Shown here: positions 1-8,560 of the stretch, one piece after another
Layout: each line of letters starts with the position of its first letter
How positions within the stretch are numbered: the stretch's first letter is position 1
Origin: Streptomyces sp. CC53
Lineage (GTDB): Bacteria > Actinomycetota > Actinomycetes > Streptomycetales > Streptomycetaceae
DNA length: 53,353 nucleotides
NCBI RefSeq assembly: GCF_001865245.1
Contig: NZ_MKXB01000204.1
Location: 1-53,353, forward strand
Direction of reading: 5' to 3'
Notes under the pieces: model-generated
What the model was told of the DNA's origin: nothing
What the model saw: only the letters and a program-made list of their open reading frames with translations
Database searches by the model: none
Position numbers and translations under genes: made by a program

Positions 1-12
1 AGCCGGTGGGGC

Positions 13-954
13 TCAAAGAGGGGTGGCCGCCTTGAGGATGAAGAAGAGGGTGACCGCCGCGTTGGCGGAGGACAGGGCGGAGGCCGTCGTGCCCGCGGCG
101 GCGGCCCAGGCGGCCAGGCCGGTCGCGGTGAAGACCGGGGGCCACACCCGGGCCGAAGGGGCGGGGCCGAGGAGGGCCGCGACCCGGCGGGGCACGGGGC
201 CGGGGGCGGCGAAGCCCGCGAGAGGGGCTGCGGGGGCGCCGGGGGAGACCAGGGCCGCCTTGCCGACGGCGCGGGCGACCACGCGGCGGCTGCCCACGGC
301 CGCGGCGGCCTCCTCGTCGGCCCAGCGTTCCGCGGTGTAGGCCACCGCCGTGTGCAGTGGCCGGAGGAACGGGTTCGCGCGGGACGCGAGGCGGACGACC
401 AGCAGGAACCGGTGGTGCCGGGCCGTCAGATGGGCCCGCTCGTGGGCGAAGAGGGCGCGTCGCTCGGCGCTGTCGAGGGCGGCCAGCATGCCGGTGGACA
501 CGACGACCGTGTCCCGTGCGCGGGCCCCCGCGGCGGGGAGCGCGTAGGCGTACGGGACGGGGTCGGGCAGCACCGCCACGGGGCCGTCGGGGAGCCCGGC
601 GAGCGCCGAGCGGGCCCGCAGCCGCACCCGGTGGTGGTGCAGGGCGAGCCGCGCGCAGGCCGCGACCACCGCGATGAGCGCCGGGATGGCGGCCTTGCCG
701 GCGACCTCGTCGTACGGGACGGCTTCCCGCACTTCCGGGTCGGACCAGCCGTCGGGGAGCGGGTTGCCGGGGAGTTGGGCCGTGCCGACGACCATGAGCA
801 GCAGGAGGCACAGGGTGCTGCACACCGCCAGTACGGCGGCGGCGCCGGTCAGCAGCCAGGTGGCGGCGCGGGGGTGGAGGTGCTGCTCGGCGAGCCGGGC
901 CATGGGCCAGGCGGTCAGGGGGAGGACGAGGGGCAGGAAGACGAAGACGCCCAT
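13..954 (-). CDS. M56-family membrane zinc metallopeptidase
   Basis: 313 aa. Hydrophobic segments lie at about residues 1-20, 32-58 and 88-105, and a further one is near the C-terminus. The cytosolic stretch holds the zinc-binding HERAH motif at residues 171-175, with a downstream Glu-rich AERWADEEA segment (about 207-216) that would supply the third zinc ligand. This layout is that of the BlaR1/MecR1-type M56 peptidases, but no penicillin-binding sensor domain follows, as is common for the short actinobacterial members. It starts 5 nt after the stop of the BlaI-type gene, so the two are co-transcribed. By family analogy it cleaves a cytosolic partner, probably the repressor, on an envelope signal; the signal is unknown. 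Confidence 0.85.
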   Translation of the reverse strand: MGVFVFLPLVLPLTAWPMARLAEQHLHPRAATWLLTGAAAVLAVCSTLCLLLLMVVGTAQLPGNPLPDGWSDPEVREAVPYDEVAGKAAIPALIAVVAACARLALHHHRVRLRARSALAGLPDGPVAVLPDPVPYAYALPAAGARARDTVVVSTGMLAALDSAERRALFAHERAHLTARHHRFLLVVRLASRANPFLRPLHTAVAYTAERWADEEAAAAVGSRRVVARAVGKAALVSPGAPAAPLAGFAAPGPVPRRVAALLGPAPSARVWPPVFTATGLAAWAAAAGTTASALSSANAAVTLFFILKAATPL

Positions 955-959
955 GGCCG

Positions 960-1364
960 TCAGTCTTCACCCTCGTCCGCCGACTGGGCCAGCAGGCCGC
1001 GCAGGAGGCGCTCGTCGCCGGGGGGCAGCGCGGTGACGAAGCTGGTCAGGACCGCCTCGCGGTTCTCCTCGGCGTCGAGGACGCGGCGCATGCGGAGCGC
1101 GGCCAGTCCCGACGGGTCGACGACGGCGGTCCACCGGAAGGCGCGGCCCGTGCGTGCGCGGGTGACGACGCCCTTGGCGTGCAGGCGGGTCAGGATGGTG
1201 ATCACGGTGGTGTAGGCGAGGCCGCCGCCGAGGTGCTCCTGTACGTAGGCGACGGTGACCGGCTCCGGCGCCCGGTACAGGACGTCGAGGACCGCGTTCT
1301 CCAGTTCCCCCTGGGCCCGTCTGCGGGACTGCCGGTCGGCGCCGCCGTCGTCGTGCTCCGTCAT
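960..1364 (-). CDS. BlaI/MecI/CopY-family transcriptional repressor
   Basis: 134 aa, the usual size for BlaI. The N-terminal winged helix contains the family pattern of LENAVLDVLYRAPEPVTV, then VQEHLGGGLAYTTVITILTRLHAKGVVTR, where the helix with TTVITILTRL is the DNA-recognition helix. The acidic C-terminal part (about residues 85-134) is the dimerisation and cleavage region. It is the first gene of a two-gene operon with the M56 peptidase. In this family the repressor controls its own operon and is inactivated by the peptidase. No beta-lactamase gene lies next to it, so the regulon may be elsewhere. Confidence 0.88.
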   Translation of the reverse strand: MTEHDDGGADRQSRRRAQGELENAVLDVLYRAPEPVTVAYVQEHLGGGLAYTTVITILTRLHAKGVVTRARTGRAFRWTAVVDPSGLAALRMRRVLDAEENREAVLTSFVTALPPGDERLLRGLLAQSADEGED

Positions 1365-1439
1365 GCTGATGCCCTTCTTCCCGCCGGCCGCCCGCCATCG
1401 TACTGACGCTGCGGCCGGCGGGCGGCCCGCCGGGCGGGG

Positions 1440-2795
1440 TCAGGGGGTGCCGTAGCGCTGGAGGAACAGGGCGAGGGACAGGGCCGTGCGGGACAGTTCG
1501 CCGGGCGCCACGCTCTCGTCGGGCGCGTGGATCAGGCAGCTCGGCTCCTCCACGCCCAGCAGCATGATCTCCGCCTTCGGGTACAGCTCGGCGAGGGTGG
1601 TGCACAGCGGGATGGAGCCGCCCGCGCCGAGCAGGGACACGTCCTGCCCGTACGCCTCCCGCATGGCGCCGGCCAGGGCGGTGTGGGCGGGGCCGCCGGT
1701 CCCCGCGGAGAACGGGGCGCTGGCCTGGCCGCGTTCGACGTCCAGCCTGGCGCCCCACGGCGCCTCCTGCCGCAGGTGCTCGACCAGGGCGTCCTGGGCG
1801 CGGACGGGGTCGGTGCCCGGTGGGACCCGCAGGCTGAGGCGGGCCGACGCCCGGGGTGGGACGGCGGCGACGGAGCCCCTGACGGGCGGGCAGTCGATGC
1901 CGAGCACGGTGAGCGCGGGCCGTGCCCAGAGCAGGTCGGCGACGCCGGCGCCGCCGCCGAGGACGTCCACGCCGTCCAGGACCCGGGCGTCGCGGCGGAA
2001 CTGCTCGACCGGGTAGCCGCGGCCCGGCCAGGTGCCGTCCTGGTCCAGGCCCCTGACGGCGGTCTGGCCGTGGGCGTCCCGCAGCGTGGACAGGAGCTGG
2101 ATCAGTGCGGCCAGCGCGTCGGGGGCGGCGCCGCCGAAGACGCCGGAGTGGGCCGGGGAGGCCAGGGTGCTCACGGTGACCACGACTTCGGTGACCCCGC
2201 GCAGGCCGACCGTGACGGAGGGGACGCCTTCCGCCGCGTTGCCCGTGTCGCAGACCAGCACCGCGTCGGCGCGGAGGTCCTCGGGGTGGCGGCGGGCGTG
2301 GTCCTCCAGGCCGCCGGTGCCCTGCTCCTCGGAGCCCTCGCAGACCACCTTGAGGTGGACGGGCAGGTCGGCGCCGGTCGCGCGGAGCGCGCGCAGGGCG
2401 GTGAGCTGGGCGAGGATGTTGCCCTTGCAGTCGGCGGCGCCGCGGCCGTACCAGCGGCCGTCACGCTCGGTCAGGGTGAAGGGCGGGGACTGCCAGGCGG
2501 CCTCGTCGGGGGCCGGCATGACGTCGTAGTGGGAGTACAGCAGCACGGTGGGCGCGCCGGCGGGGCCGGGGCGGCGTCCGAGGACGGCGAGGCTGCCGTC
2601 GCTGGTCTCGGCGAGCCGCGCGTCGTCGAAGCCGACCTCGGCGAAGGCGTCGCGCACCCATGCGGCCGCCCTGCGGCAGTCCTCCGGGGGGTGGGTGCGG
2701 GGGTCGGCGACGGAGGGAATGGCGACCAGGTCGGCCAGGTCGTCGCGTAGGCGTGGCATCAACCGGTCGATCTGCCGGGTGAGTTCGTCGCGCAT
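1440..2795 (-). CDS. M20-family dipeptidase/deacylase
   Basis: 451 aa, full length for M20 metallopeptidases. Metal ligands are visible: the SHYDVMPA stretch (His and Asp) near residue 85, the GAADCKGN stretch with the bridging Asp near 118, the catalytic Glu pair in EGSEEQGTGG near 153, an Asp in CDTGNAAE near 180, and a C-terminal His in CLIHAPDE. A lid/dimerisation domain occupies about residues 200-310. Such enzymes hydrolyse dipeptides or N-acyl amino acids in the cytosol. The gene lies downstream of the exporter of the biosynthetic cluster but behind a strong hairpin (2903-2938), so it is probably a separate unit. A role in trimming a peptide product cannot be excluded. Confidence 0.85.
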   Translation of the reverse strand: MRDELTRQIDRLMPRLRDDLADLVAIPSVADPRTHPPEDCRRAAAWVRDAFAEVGFDDARLAETSDGSLAVLGRRPGPAGAPTVLLYSHYDVMPAPDEAAWQSPPFTLTERDGRWYGRGAADCKGNILAQLTALRALRATGADLPVHLKVVCEGSEEQGTGGLEDHARRHPEDLRADAVLVCDTGNAAEGVPSVTVGLRGVTEVVVTVSTLASPAHSGVFGGAAPDALAALIQLLSTLRDAHGQTAVRGLDQDGTWPGRGYPVEQFRRDARVLDGVDVLGGGAGVADLLWARPALTVLGIDCPPVRGSVAAVPPRASARLSLRVPPGTDPVRAQDALVEHLRQEAPWGARLDVERGQASAPFSAGTGGPAHTALAGAMREAYGQDVSLLGAGGSIPLCTTLAELYPKAEIMLLGVEEPSCLIHAPDESVAPGELSRTALSLALFLQRYGTP

Positions 2796-2902
2796 GCATG
2801 CTCCGGTGTGGTCCGGTGGGGCTTGTGCGGCGGTCGGCCGTGGGCCGAAGGCGCCGGGCGGGAGGCGGTAGGCCGCGCGGGGTGGGCGGGCGCACGGCGG
2901 AC

Positions 2903-2938
2903 GGGCCCCCGCTCCGTGGGCGCACGGGGCGGGGGCCC
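2903..2938 (-). terminator. Strong hairpin terminator at the end of the biosynthetic operon
   Basis: Arms GGGCCCCCGCTCCGTG (2903-2918) and CACGGGGCGGGGGCCC (2923-2938) pair over 16 positions with one mismatch around a GGCG loop. It begins 8 nt after the stop of the MFS gene. There is no U-tract, which is normal for Streptomyces. It is the best sequence evidence for the downstream border of the cluster. Confidence 0.75.
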
Positions 2939-2945
2939 GGGGGTG

Positions 2946-4271
2946 TCAGCCGGCCTTCGCGGCCGGAGCCGGTTCCTCGGCCGCGGGGGGAAGTTCCCGC
3001 AGCCGGCTGACCGGCGACCTGACCAGTGCCACGACCACGGCGGCCGAGAACACGGCCGCCACGGTGAGGGCGTTGCGGTCGCCCAGCCAGCCGGTGAGCA
3101 GGCCGGCCGCGAGACCGCCGAGGGCGCCGCCGCCGAAGAGGAGCGTGCGGAAGCAGGCGGTCATGCGGCTCATCATCGACTGCGGGGTGGTGGTCTGCCG
3201 GACGCTGACGATGATGACGTTGGCGATGCCGAGGCCCAGGTACGTGGTGAAGAAGGACAGCACGACCATGCCCACCACCACGGGCGTCGGCCCGGCCGCC
3301 AGCACGATCAGCATCGGACCGAGCAGCAGGGCCGTCTGGGCGACGAAGTAGACCCGGCCGATCGGGAAGCGGCCCACGACCTTGCGGGAGACCATCGCGC
3401 CGATGAGGCCGCCGATGGACGCCGTGGCGAAGATGCCGCCCAGGACGGACGAGCTCAGGTGGAGCACCTTCGACCCGTAGATCAGGAACATGGTCCAGAC
3501 GGTGATCATGGAGAAGTTGCAGCAGAAGCCCACGAGTGCCAGCCAGCGCAGGATCGGCTTGCCGAACACCCACTGGAGCCCCTCCTTCAGCTCCACCCCG
3601 ACGTGGCGCCTGGCCGTCGGCTCGGGCCGCGCCTCGCGGGTGCGGACCAGCAGCAGCATGACGGTCGACACCAGGTACGAGAACGCGTTCACGACCAGCG
3701 CCACGGGCGCGGTCATCGCCGCGACCAGGACGCCCGCCATGCCGGGGCCGGCGACGTCCGACACGGACTGGCTGACGCCCATCTTCTGGCTGGCCTCGAC
3801 GTAGTGCCGGGGGTCCTTGACCAGGGTCGGCACGAAGGGCATCCAGCTCACGTCGAACAGGCACGACGCGACGCCGAGCGCGCAGGCGATGACCAGCAGC
3901 AGCGGCATGTTCAGCACGTCGAGCCAGTGCAGCACCGGGATGAGCGCGATGAGCACCATGCGCACGATGTTCGTGCCGAGCATGACGTTGCGCCGGCGTG
4001 AGCGGTCCACCCACACGCCGAAGACCAGCGCCAGCCCGAGGTACGGGACCAGCTGCAGGAACCGCAGGAGACCGACCTGCTCGTCGCTGGCGTTGAACGC
4101 GTAGAGCGCGGTCAGCGGCAGCGCGAGGTTGGTGACCTGGGTGCCGAGCAGCGAGATGGTCTCGCCGAACCAGAACTTCAGGAAGTCGGGGTTGTGCCAC
4201 AGGCTCGGCAGCGGCTCCTCCGCCGCCCCCTCCGCGGGGTCGTCCCGTCGTTCCTGCTCAGCCGTTGACAA
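2946..4271 (-). CDS. MFS exporter, EntS/MefA-like
   Basis: 441 aa with about 12 predicted membrane helices. The N-terminal cytosolic tail is followed by WHNPDFLKFWFGETISLLGTQVT, the usual opening of the EntS/MFS_3 drug and siderophore exporters. The loop after helix 2 carries GVWVDRSRRRNVM, the MFS signature of this group. The last gene of the operon, it starts 8 nt after the thioesterase stop. Its position makes it the likely exporter and self-resistance pump for the cluster's product. No ABC exporter is present. Family assignment is firm; the substrate is inferred from context. Confidence 0.88.
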   Translation of the reverse strand: MSTAEQERRDDPAEGAAEEPLPSLWHNPDFLKFWFGETISLLGTQVTNLALPLTALYAFNASDEQVGLLRFLQLVPYLGLALVFGVWVDRSRRRNVMLGTNIVRMVLIALIPVLHWLDVLNMPLLLVIACALGVASCLFDVSWMPFVPTLVKDPRHYVEASQKMGVSQSVSDVAGPGMAGVLVAAMTAPVALVVNAFSYLVSTVMLLLVRTREARPEPTARRHVGVELKEGLQWVFGKPILRWLALVGFCCNFSMITVWTMFLIYGSKVLHLSSSVLGGIFATASIGGLIGAMVSRKVVGRFPIGRVYFVAQTALLLGPMLIVLAAGPTPVVVGMVVLSFFTTYLGLGIANVIIVSVRQTTTPQSMMSRMTACFRTLLFGGGALGGLAAGLLTGWLGDRNALTVAAVFSAAVVVALVRSPVSRLRELPPAAEEPAPAAKAG

Positions 4272-4279
4272 GGGACCTC

Positions 4280-5128
4280 CTAGGCACGGGAACCCTCACC
4301 GCCGGTCGCCTCGCCGCCGCCCGGGGTGCCGGAGGCTCCGTAGAGGTCGTCGCGGACGATCCCGTACAGGGTCGGCAGCCGCTCACCGGTCCAGACGGAG
4401 TGGTGGGTGCCGGGGACGGTGTGCTCGCGCAGGCCCGGGATGAGCCGCTTCCACTGCATGTCGGCGGCCACAGACTGCTCGGCCATCACGTGCACCGCGC
4501 GCCCGTCGTAGCGGCCCTGGACGTCGATGGCGTAGAAGCCCTCCAGGTGGGCCCGGAAGACGTCGTACTGACCGGACAGCAGGTAGGAGTCGAACTCCTC
4601 GGGCAGGATCCCCGACTCCTCCACGGCCTCGAACACGGTGTCGGGTTTGACGTCGGCGGGCCAGCCGGCGAACAGCGACCTGAGCTCGGCCGGCACCTCC
4701 TCCAGGCCCATCATGTCGCGGACGAACCGGATCAGGATGTCCCGCTCCGGGGGGAGCGGCATGACCACGGGCAGGCCCGAGTCCACCATGATCAGGCGGG
4801 ACACGTCGGCGCCGTCCGCGGTGAGCCGCTTGGCCATCTCGTAGGCGAGCAGTCCGCCCAGGGACCAGCCCAGCAGCCGGTACTCGCCGTCGGGCCGGAA
4901 GGCGCGCAGGATCTCGGTGTACTCGTCGGCGAGGTCCGGCAGCGACCGCACCGGGGTGCGGTCGTTGTCGAAGCCGGGCGCCTCGAAGCCGTACACCGGC
5001 TGCTCGCCGCCGAGCATCCGGGACAGGCCCGCGTAGGAGTACGCCGAGCCGGAGACCGCGTGGACGCAGAAGAGGGGCACGCGGTCGCCCTCGGTCTGGA
5101 GCGGTACGAGGCGTTCCAGGTCAGGCAC
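4280..5128 (-). CDS. Discrete thioesterase (alpha/beta hydrolase)
   Basis: 282 aa, GTG start, overlapping the NRPS stop by 8 nt, so translation is coupled. It opens like an NRPS TE domain (PLFCVHAVSGSAYSYAGL, with the oxyanion-hole region near residue 23). The nucleophile elbow GWSLGG puts Ser at residue 89, an acid Asp lies in IMVDSGLP, and the catalytic His is in GTHHSVWTGE near residue 242. The NRPS lacks its own TE domain, so this protein most likely acts in trans to hydrolyse or cyclise the carrier-bound product. An editing (type II) role is the alternative. Confidence 0.85.
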   Translation of the reverse strand: MPDLERLVPLQTEGDRVPLFCVHAVSGSAYSYAGLSRMLGGEQPVYGFEAPGFDNDRTPVRSLPDLADEYTEILRAFRPDGEYRLLGWSLGGLLAYEMAKRLTADGADVSRLIMVDSGLPVVMPLPPERDILIRFVRDMMGLEEVPAELRSLFAGWPADVKPDTVFEAVEESGILPEEFDSYLLSGQYDVFRAHLEGFYAIDVQGRYDGRAVHVMAEQSVAADMQWKRLIPGLREHTVPGTHHSVWTGERLPTLYGIVRDDLYGASGTPGGGEATGGEGSRA

Positions 5129-8100
5129 GGGCCTTCGCCTCGATCCGCTCGTCGATGACGGCCGAGATGCCGCTGACGGTGGCGTTGCCGTAGAGCAGCC
5201 GCACGCTGATGCGGATCTTGAAGTGCTTGTTGATCCGGCTGACGACCCGCAGGGCCTGCAGGGAGTTCCCGCCGATGTCGAAGAAGCTGGCGTCGGCGCC
5301 GACCCGCGGCAGCGACAGCACCTCGGCGAAGGCCCGGGCGACCTCCTCCTGGGTGGGCGTCGACGGGGCGACGAACGCGCGGCCCTCGTCGTCGTCCTTC
5401 GGGTCGGGCAGGGCGTTGCGGTTGATCTTCCAACCGTCGTTGTTCATGGGGAACTTGTCGAGCGGCATCCACGCCGTGGGCACCATGTAGTCGGGCAGCG
5501 AGGCGCCCAGGTGCTTGCGCAGCGCGTCGACGGCCGGCGGCTCGTCCACGGACGTGTAGTAGGCGACGAGCCGGTTCTCGCCCTGCCGGTCCTTGCGCAT
5601 CAGCACGACGGCCCGCAGGACGCCCGGGTGGGACTGGAGCACCGTCTCGATCTCGCCGAGCTCGATGCGCAGGCCGCGCAGCTTGACCTGGTTGTCCATG
5701 CGGCCGAGGAACTCGATCTGCCCGTCCTCGGTCCACCGGACCAGGTCGCCGCTGCGGTAGACCTTGCTCTCCGCGTCGAACGGGTCCTGGATGAACCGCT
5801 CCGCCGTCATCTCCGGCTGGTTGAGGTAGCCGCGGGCGAGCCCGCCCTCCGCGCCGCCGATGAGGAGTTCGCCGTAGACGCCCTTGGGCACCAGGTTGTT
5901 CTGCCGGTCCACGACGTAGACCTGCCGGTTGAGCTGGGGGCGGCCGATGGGCGGAGGGGTCGTCCACTCCTTCTGCTCGACGTGGTACTCGGTCTGGCCG
6001 ATCGCGCACTCCGTCGGGCCGTACAGGTTCAGGTACTTGCGGCCCGGCAGGTTCCACTTGTTGACGAGCTCCGGCGGCAGCACCTCGGCGCCGCCCATCA
6101 CGTACTTCAGGTCCGGGTACGGCTCCGGCTCCATCACCGACTGCATGGCCGGCGGCAGACCGGCGTACGTGACCTTCTGGTCCCGCAGCAGCGCGGTGAG
6201 CGCCTCGGGGGACTGGGCGTCCTCGGGGTGGACGGCGACGACGCGCGCGCCGACCAGGAAGGCCGTCCAGATCTCGCCCTGCGACATGTCGAAGTTCAGG
6301 GCGGGCAGCTGGAGCAGGCGGTCCTGCGGGCCGAAGTCGAACGAGCGGCGGTACGCCTCGCAGAAGAACGACACCGCGCGGTGGGCGATCATCACGCCCT
6401 TCGGCGTGCCGGTGGAGCCGGAGGTGTAGAGGACGTACGCCAGGGACTCCCGGGTGGTCCACTCCTCCAGCGGCTCGTCGGCGGGCAGCGCCTCGATCTC
6501 CGGCCAGTCGGCGTCGATCAGGACCCGGGCCCAGCCGTTCGGCTCCGGCAGCCGGTCGGCCAGCGGGGACCGGGTCAGGACGATCGGCGCCGCCGTGTCC
6601 TGGATCATGTAGTCGAGGCGGGTCGCGGGCAGCTTCGGGTCCATCATCGCGAAGGCGCCGCCCGCCTTCAGGATGCCGACCATCGCCACGTACGCGTCCA
6701 CGTCCCGGTCGATCACCGTGGCGACGACCTGGCCGTGCGTGAGCCCGAGGTTCCGCAGGTGCCGGGCCAGCAGGTCGGCGCGCCGGTCGAGCTCGCCGTA
6801 CGTGAGCTCGTTCCCCCGGCACACGACGGCCACCGCGTCCGGGGTCTCCCGGGCGATCCTGGCGAAGCCCACGTGCAGCGGGTCCTCGGCGTACTCGGCG
6901 GGCTCGCCCTTGCCCAGCGCGAACAGCTCGTCGCGCTCGGCGTCGGTGAGCAGCGGGAGCTGGGAGACGCGCAGCGAGGGGTCCTTCACCGCGGCGGTCA
7001 GGACCGTCTCGATGTGCCCGAGCAGGGCCTGTATGCGCCACTCGTCGAAGAGGTCCTTGGAGTACTCGACGACCGCCTTGAGGGTGTCCTCGGTCTCGAC
7101 GAAGTCGATGGCCATGTCGAAGCGGGAGGCGGCGGCCGGCACGTTGAGCGGCTCGCTCACGGTGCCGGCGAAGCTGACGCTGCCGCCGGAGTTGGCGGCG
7201 CCGAGGAGCTGCATGGACACCTGGAAGAGCGGGTTGCGGCCGGCCACGCGCACCGGCTGGACCCGCTCCACCACCAGGTGGAACGGCACCTCCTGGTGCT
7301 CGTAGAGGTCCAGGTTGGCGTCGAGGGTCCGCTCCAGCAGTTCGGTGAACGTCGGGTCGCCCGACACGTCCGAGCGCAGCACCACCATGTTGACGAACAG
7401 GCCGACGACCTCTTCGAGGTCGGCGTCGACCCGGCTCAGCATCGGGACGCCGATGGGGATGTCCTCCTGGCCGGTGTAGCGGCTGAGGACCACGTTCAGC
7501 GCCGAGGCGAGCACCATGTAGAGCGAGGCGCCGTTCTCCTTGGCGAGGGCGCGGGCCTTCTCCAGCAGCTCCGGCGGGTACGCCCGGACGGTGGAGCCGC
7601 CGCCGCGGGCGGCGACGGCGGGCCGCGGCCGGTCCGTGGGGAACTCCAGCGTCGGCAGGTCGGCCAGGCGCTCCGCCCAGAAGTCGAGCTCCTCCTGGAG
7701 GACCTCGCCCTGCATGTGGGCGCGCTGTTCCCGCGCGTAGTCGAGGTAGCGGGACCCCTCGCCCTGGAACTCGGGCTCGCGGCCGGCGAGCAGCGCCTCG
7801 TAGGCGAGGGTCAGCTCGGCGTTCACCACCCCGGACGACCAGCCGTCGGTGACGATGTGGTGCAGGTTCTGCACGAACACGTGCTCGTCGTCGGCCAGCT
7901 TCAGCACGGAGTAGCGGTAGAGCGGGCCCTGCTGGAGGTCGAAGGGCCTGCCCGACAGTTCGCGCAGGGTCTCCTCCACGACGGCCTGCTGCTCCTCGGG
8001 GGAGAGCCCGCTGTGGTCGACGACCGGCAGCTCCACCTCGGAGGGCGGGTTCACCACCTGGTGGGGGGTGCCGTCCTCGGCGTGGAAGGTCACGCGCATG

Positions 8101-8288
8101 GCCTCGTGCCGGGCCACGACCAGCGTGAGGCTGCGGCGGAGCAGGTCGGTCCGCAGCGGGCCGCGCAGCCGTGACGCGAGCAGGATGTTGTAGGCCGTCG
8201 CACCGGGGGTCAGCTGGTCGAGGAACCAGAGCTGCTCCTGGCCGAAGGACAGCGGCGCTTGGTTACGGGCATCTGAGGACGTGGTCAT
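5121..8288 (-). CDS. Single-module NRPS (condensation-adenylation-thiolation)
   Basis: 1055 aa from the ATG at 8288. That start has AGAGAG upstream and begins immediately before the condensation domain; an upstream in-frame ATG at 8336 would only add 16 residues unlike the family. Condensation domain: about 14-440 with an intact HHIVTDG at 143-149. Adenylation domain: about 470-960 with YTSGSTGTPKG (A3), NLYGPTE (A5), YRSGDLV (A7) and GRMDNQVKLRGLRIE (A8). The A10 motif is unusual, DGWKINR instead of NGKVDR, but keeps the lysine. A hand alignment to GrsA gives the pocket code D-M-G-G-V-G-L-I-G-K (low reliability); Asp-235 indicates an alpha-amino acid. Thiolation domain: GGNSLQAL, phosphopantetheine Ser near 1009. 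Dap or a Dap derivative is the contextual substrate. The acyl donor for the N-terminal C domain is not evident. Confidence 0.93.
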   Translation of the reverse strand: MTTSSDARNQAPLSFGQEQLWFLDQLTPGATAYNILLASRLRGPLRTDLLRRSLTLVVARHEAMRVTFHAEDGTPHQVVNPPSEVELPVVDHSGLSPEEQQAVVEETLRELSGRPFDLQQGPLYRYSVLKLADDEHVFVQNLHHIVTDGWSSGVVNAELTLAYEALLAGREPEFQGEGSRYLDYAREQRAHMQGEVLQEELDFWAERLADLPTLEFPTDRPRPAVAARGGGSTVRAYPPELLEKARALAKENGASLYMVLASALNVVLSRYTGQEDIPIGVPMLSRVDADLEEVVGLFVNMVVLRSDVSGDPTFTELLERTLDANLDLYEHQEVPFHLVVERVQPVRVAGRNPLFQVSMQLLGAANSGGSVSFAGTVSEPLNVPAAASRFDMAIDFVETEDTLKAVVEYSKDLFDEWRIQALLGHIETVLTAAVKDPSLRVSQLPLLTDAERDELFALGKGEPAEYAEDPLHVGFARIARETPDAVAVVCRGNELTYGELDRRADLLARHLRNLGLTHGQVVATVIDRDVDAYVAMVGILKAGGAFAMMDPKLPATRLDYMIQDTAAPIVLTRSPLADRLPEPNGWARVLIDADWPEIEALPADEPLEEWTTRESLAYVLYTSGSTGTPKGVMIAHRAVSFFCEAYRRSFDFGPQDRLLQLPALNFDMSQGEIWTAFLVGARVVAVHPEDAQSPEALTALLRDQKVTYAGLPPAMQSVMEPEPYPDLKYVMGGAEVLPPELVNKWNLPGRKYLNLYGPTECAIGQTEYHVEQKEWTTPPPIGRPQLNRQVYVVDRQNNLVPKGVYGELLIGGAEGGLARGYLNQPEMTAERFIQDPFDAESKVYRSGDLVRWTEDGQIEFLGRMDNQVKLRGLRIELGEIETVLQSHPGVLRAVVLMRKDRQGENRLVAYYTSVDEPPAVDALRKHLGASLPDYMVPTAWMPLDKFPMNNDGWKINRNALPDPKDDDEGRAFVAPSTPTQEEVARAFAEVLSLPRVGADASFFDIGGNSLQALRVVSRINKHFKIRISVRLLYGNATVSGISAVIDERIEAKARA

Positions 8289-8335
8289 GTGGGGCGACTC
8301 TCTGATCGATGGAACGGCAACCCGATGAAAAGCCA

Positions 8336-8391
8336 CACGGTGGAACGGTCACGCGGTGGAACGCGGTGGAACGGTCACACGGTGGAGCGGC
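8336..8391. repeat. Short tandem repeats of a GCGGTGGAACG-type unit
   Basis: In the 272-nt gap between the carbamoyltransferase and NRPS genes, the unit ACGGTGGAACG/GCGGTGGAACG recurs four times, twice separated by GTCAC. The final copy is GGTGGAGCG. It lies only about 50-100 nt upstream of the NRPS start, where operator or leader sequences would act. A simple expansion is the alternative. Confidence 0.6.
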
Positions 8392-8536
8392 GCCGCCGGG
8401 TTCGGCGGCGCGGTGGAGCGGCGGCGCGGTCCGCCCGCGCCGCCGGGGGCAGCGCGACGGCGGGCCCCGCGGCGGCCCCGCCCCGGCAGGGGGAGGCCGA
8501 CCGCGATCCCGCGTGGTGGAGCGTCAGGTGGAGGGG

Positions 8537-8554
8537 CGGCCGGCGCACCGGCCG
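8537..8554 (-). terminator. Intercistronic hairpin after the carbamoyltransferase gene
   Basis: Arms CGGCCGG and CCGGCCG enclose a CGCA loop, 6 nt after the carbamoyltransferase stop. The stem is short (7 bp). With the long gap to the NRPS gene it could attenuate or stabilise the message inside the operon rather than end it. Confidence 0.4.
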
Positions 8555-8560
8555 GCCCGC

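Noticed and set aside
2808..4001. Long plus-strand open frame opposite the MFS gene
   Set aside because: His/Arg/Gly-rich shadow translation with no domain. The minus-strand frame is a clear transporter. The same applies to long frames at 5223-8174, 8309-10132, 13906-16557 and 29128-33464.
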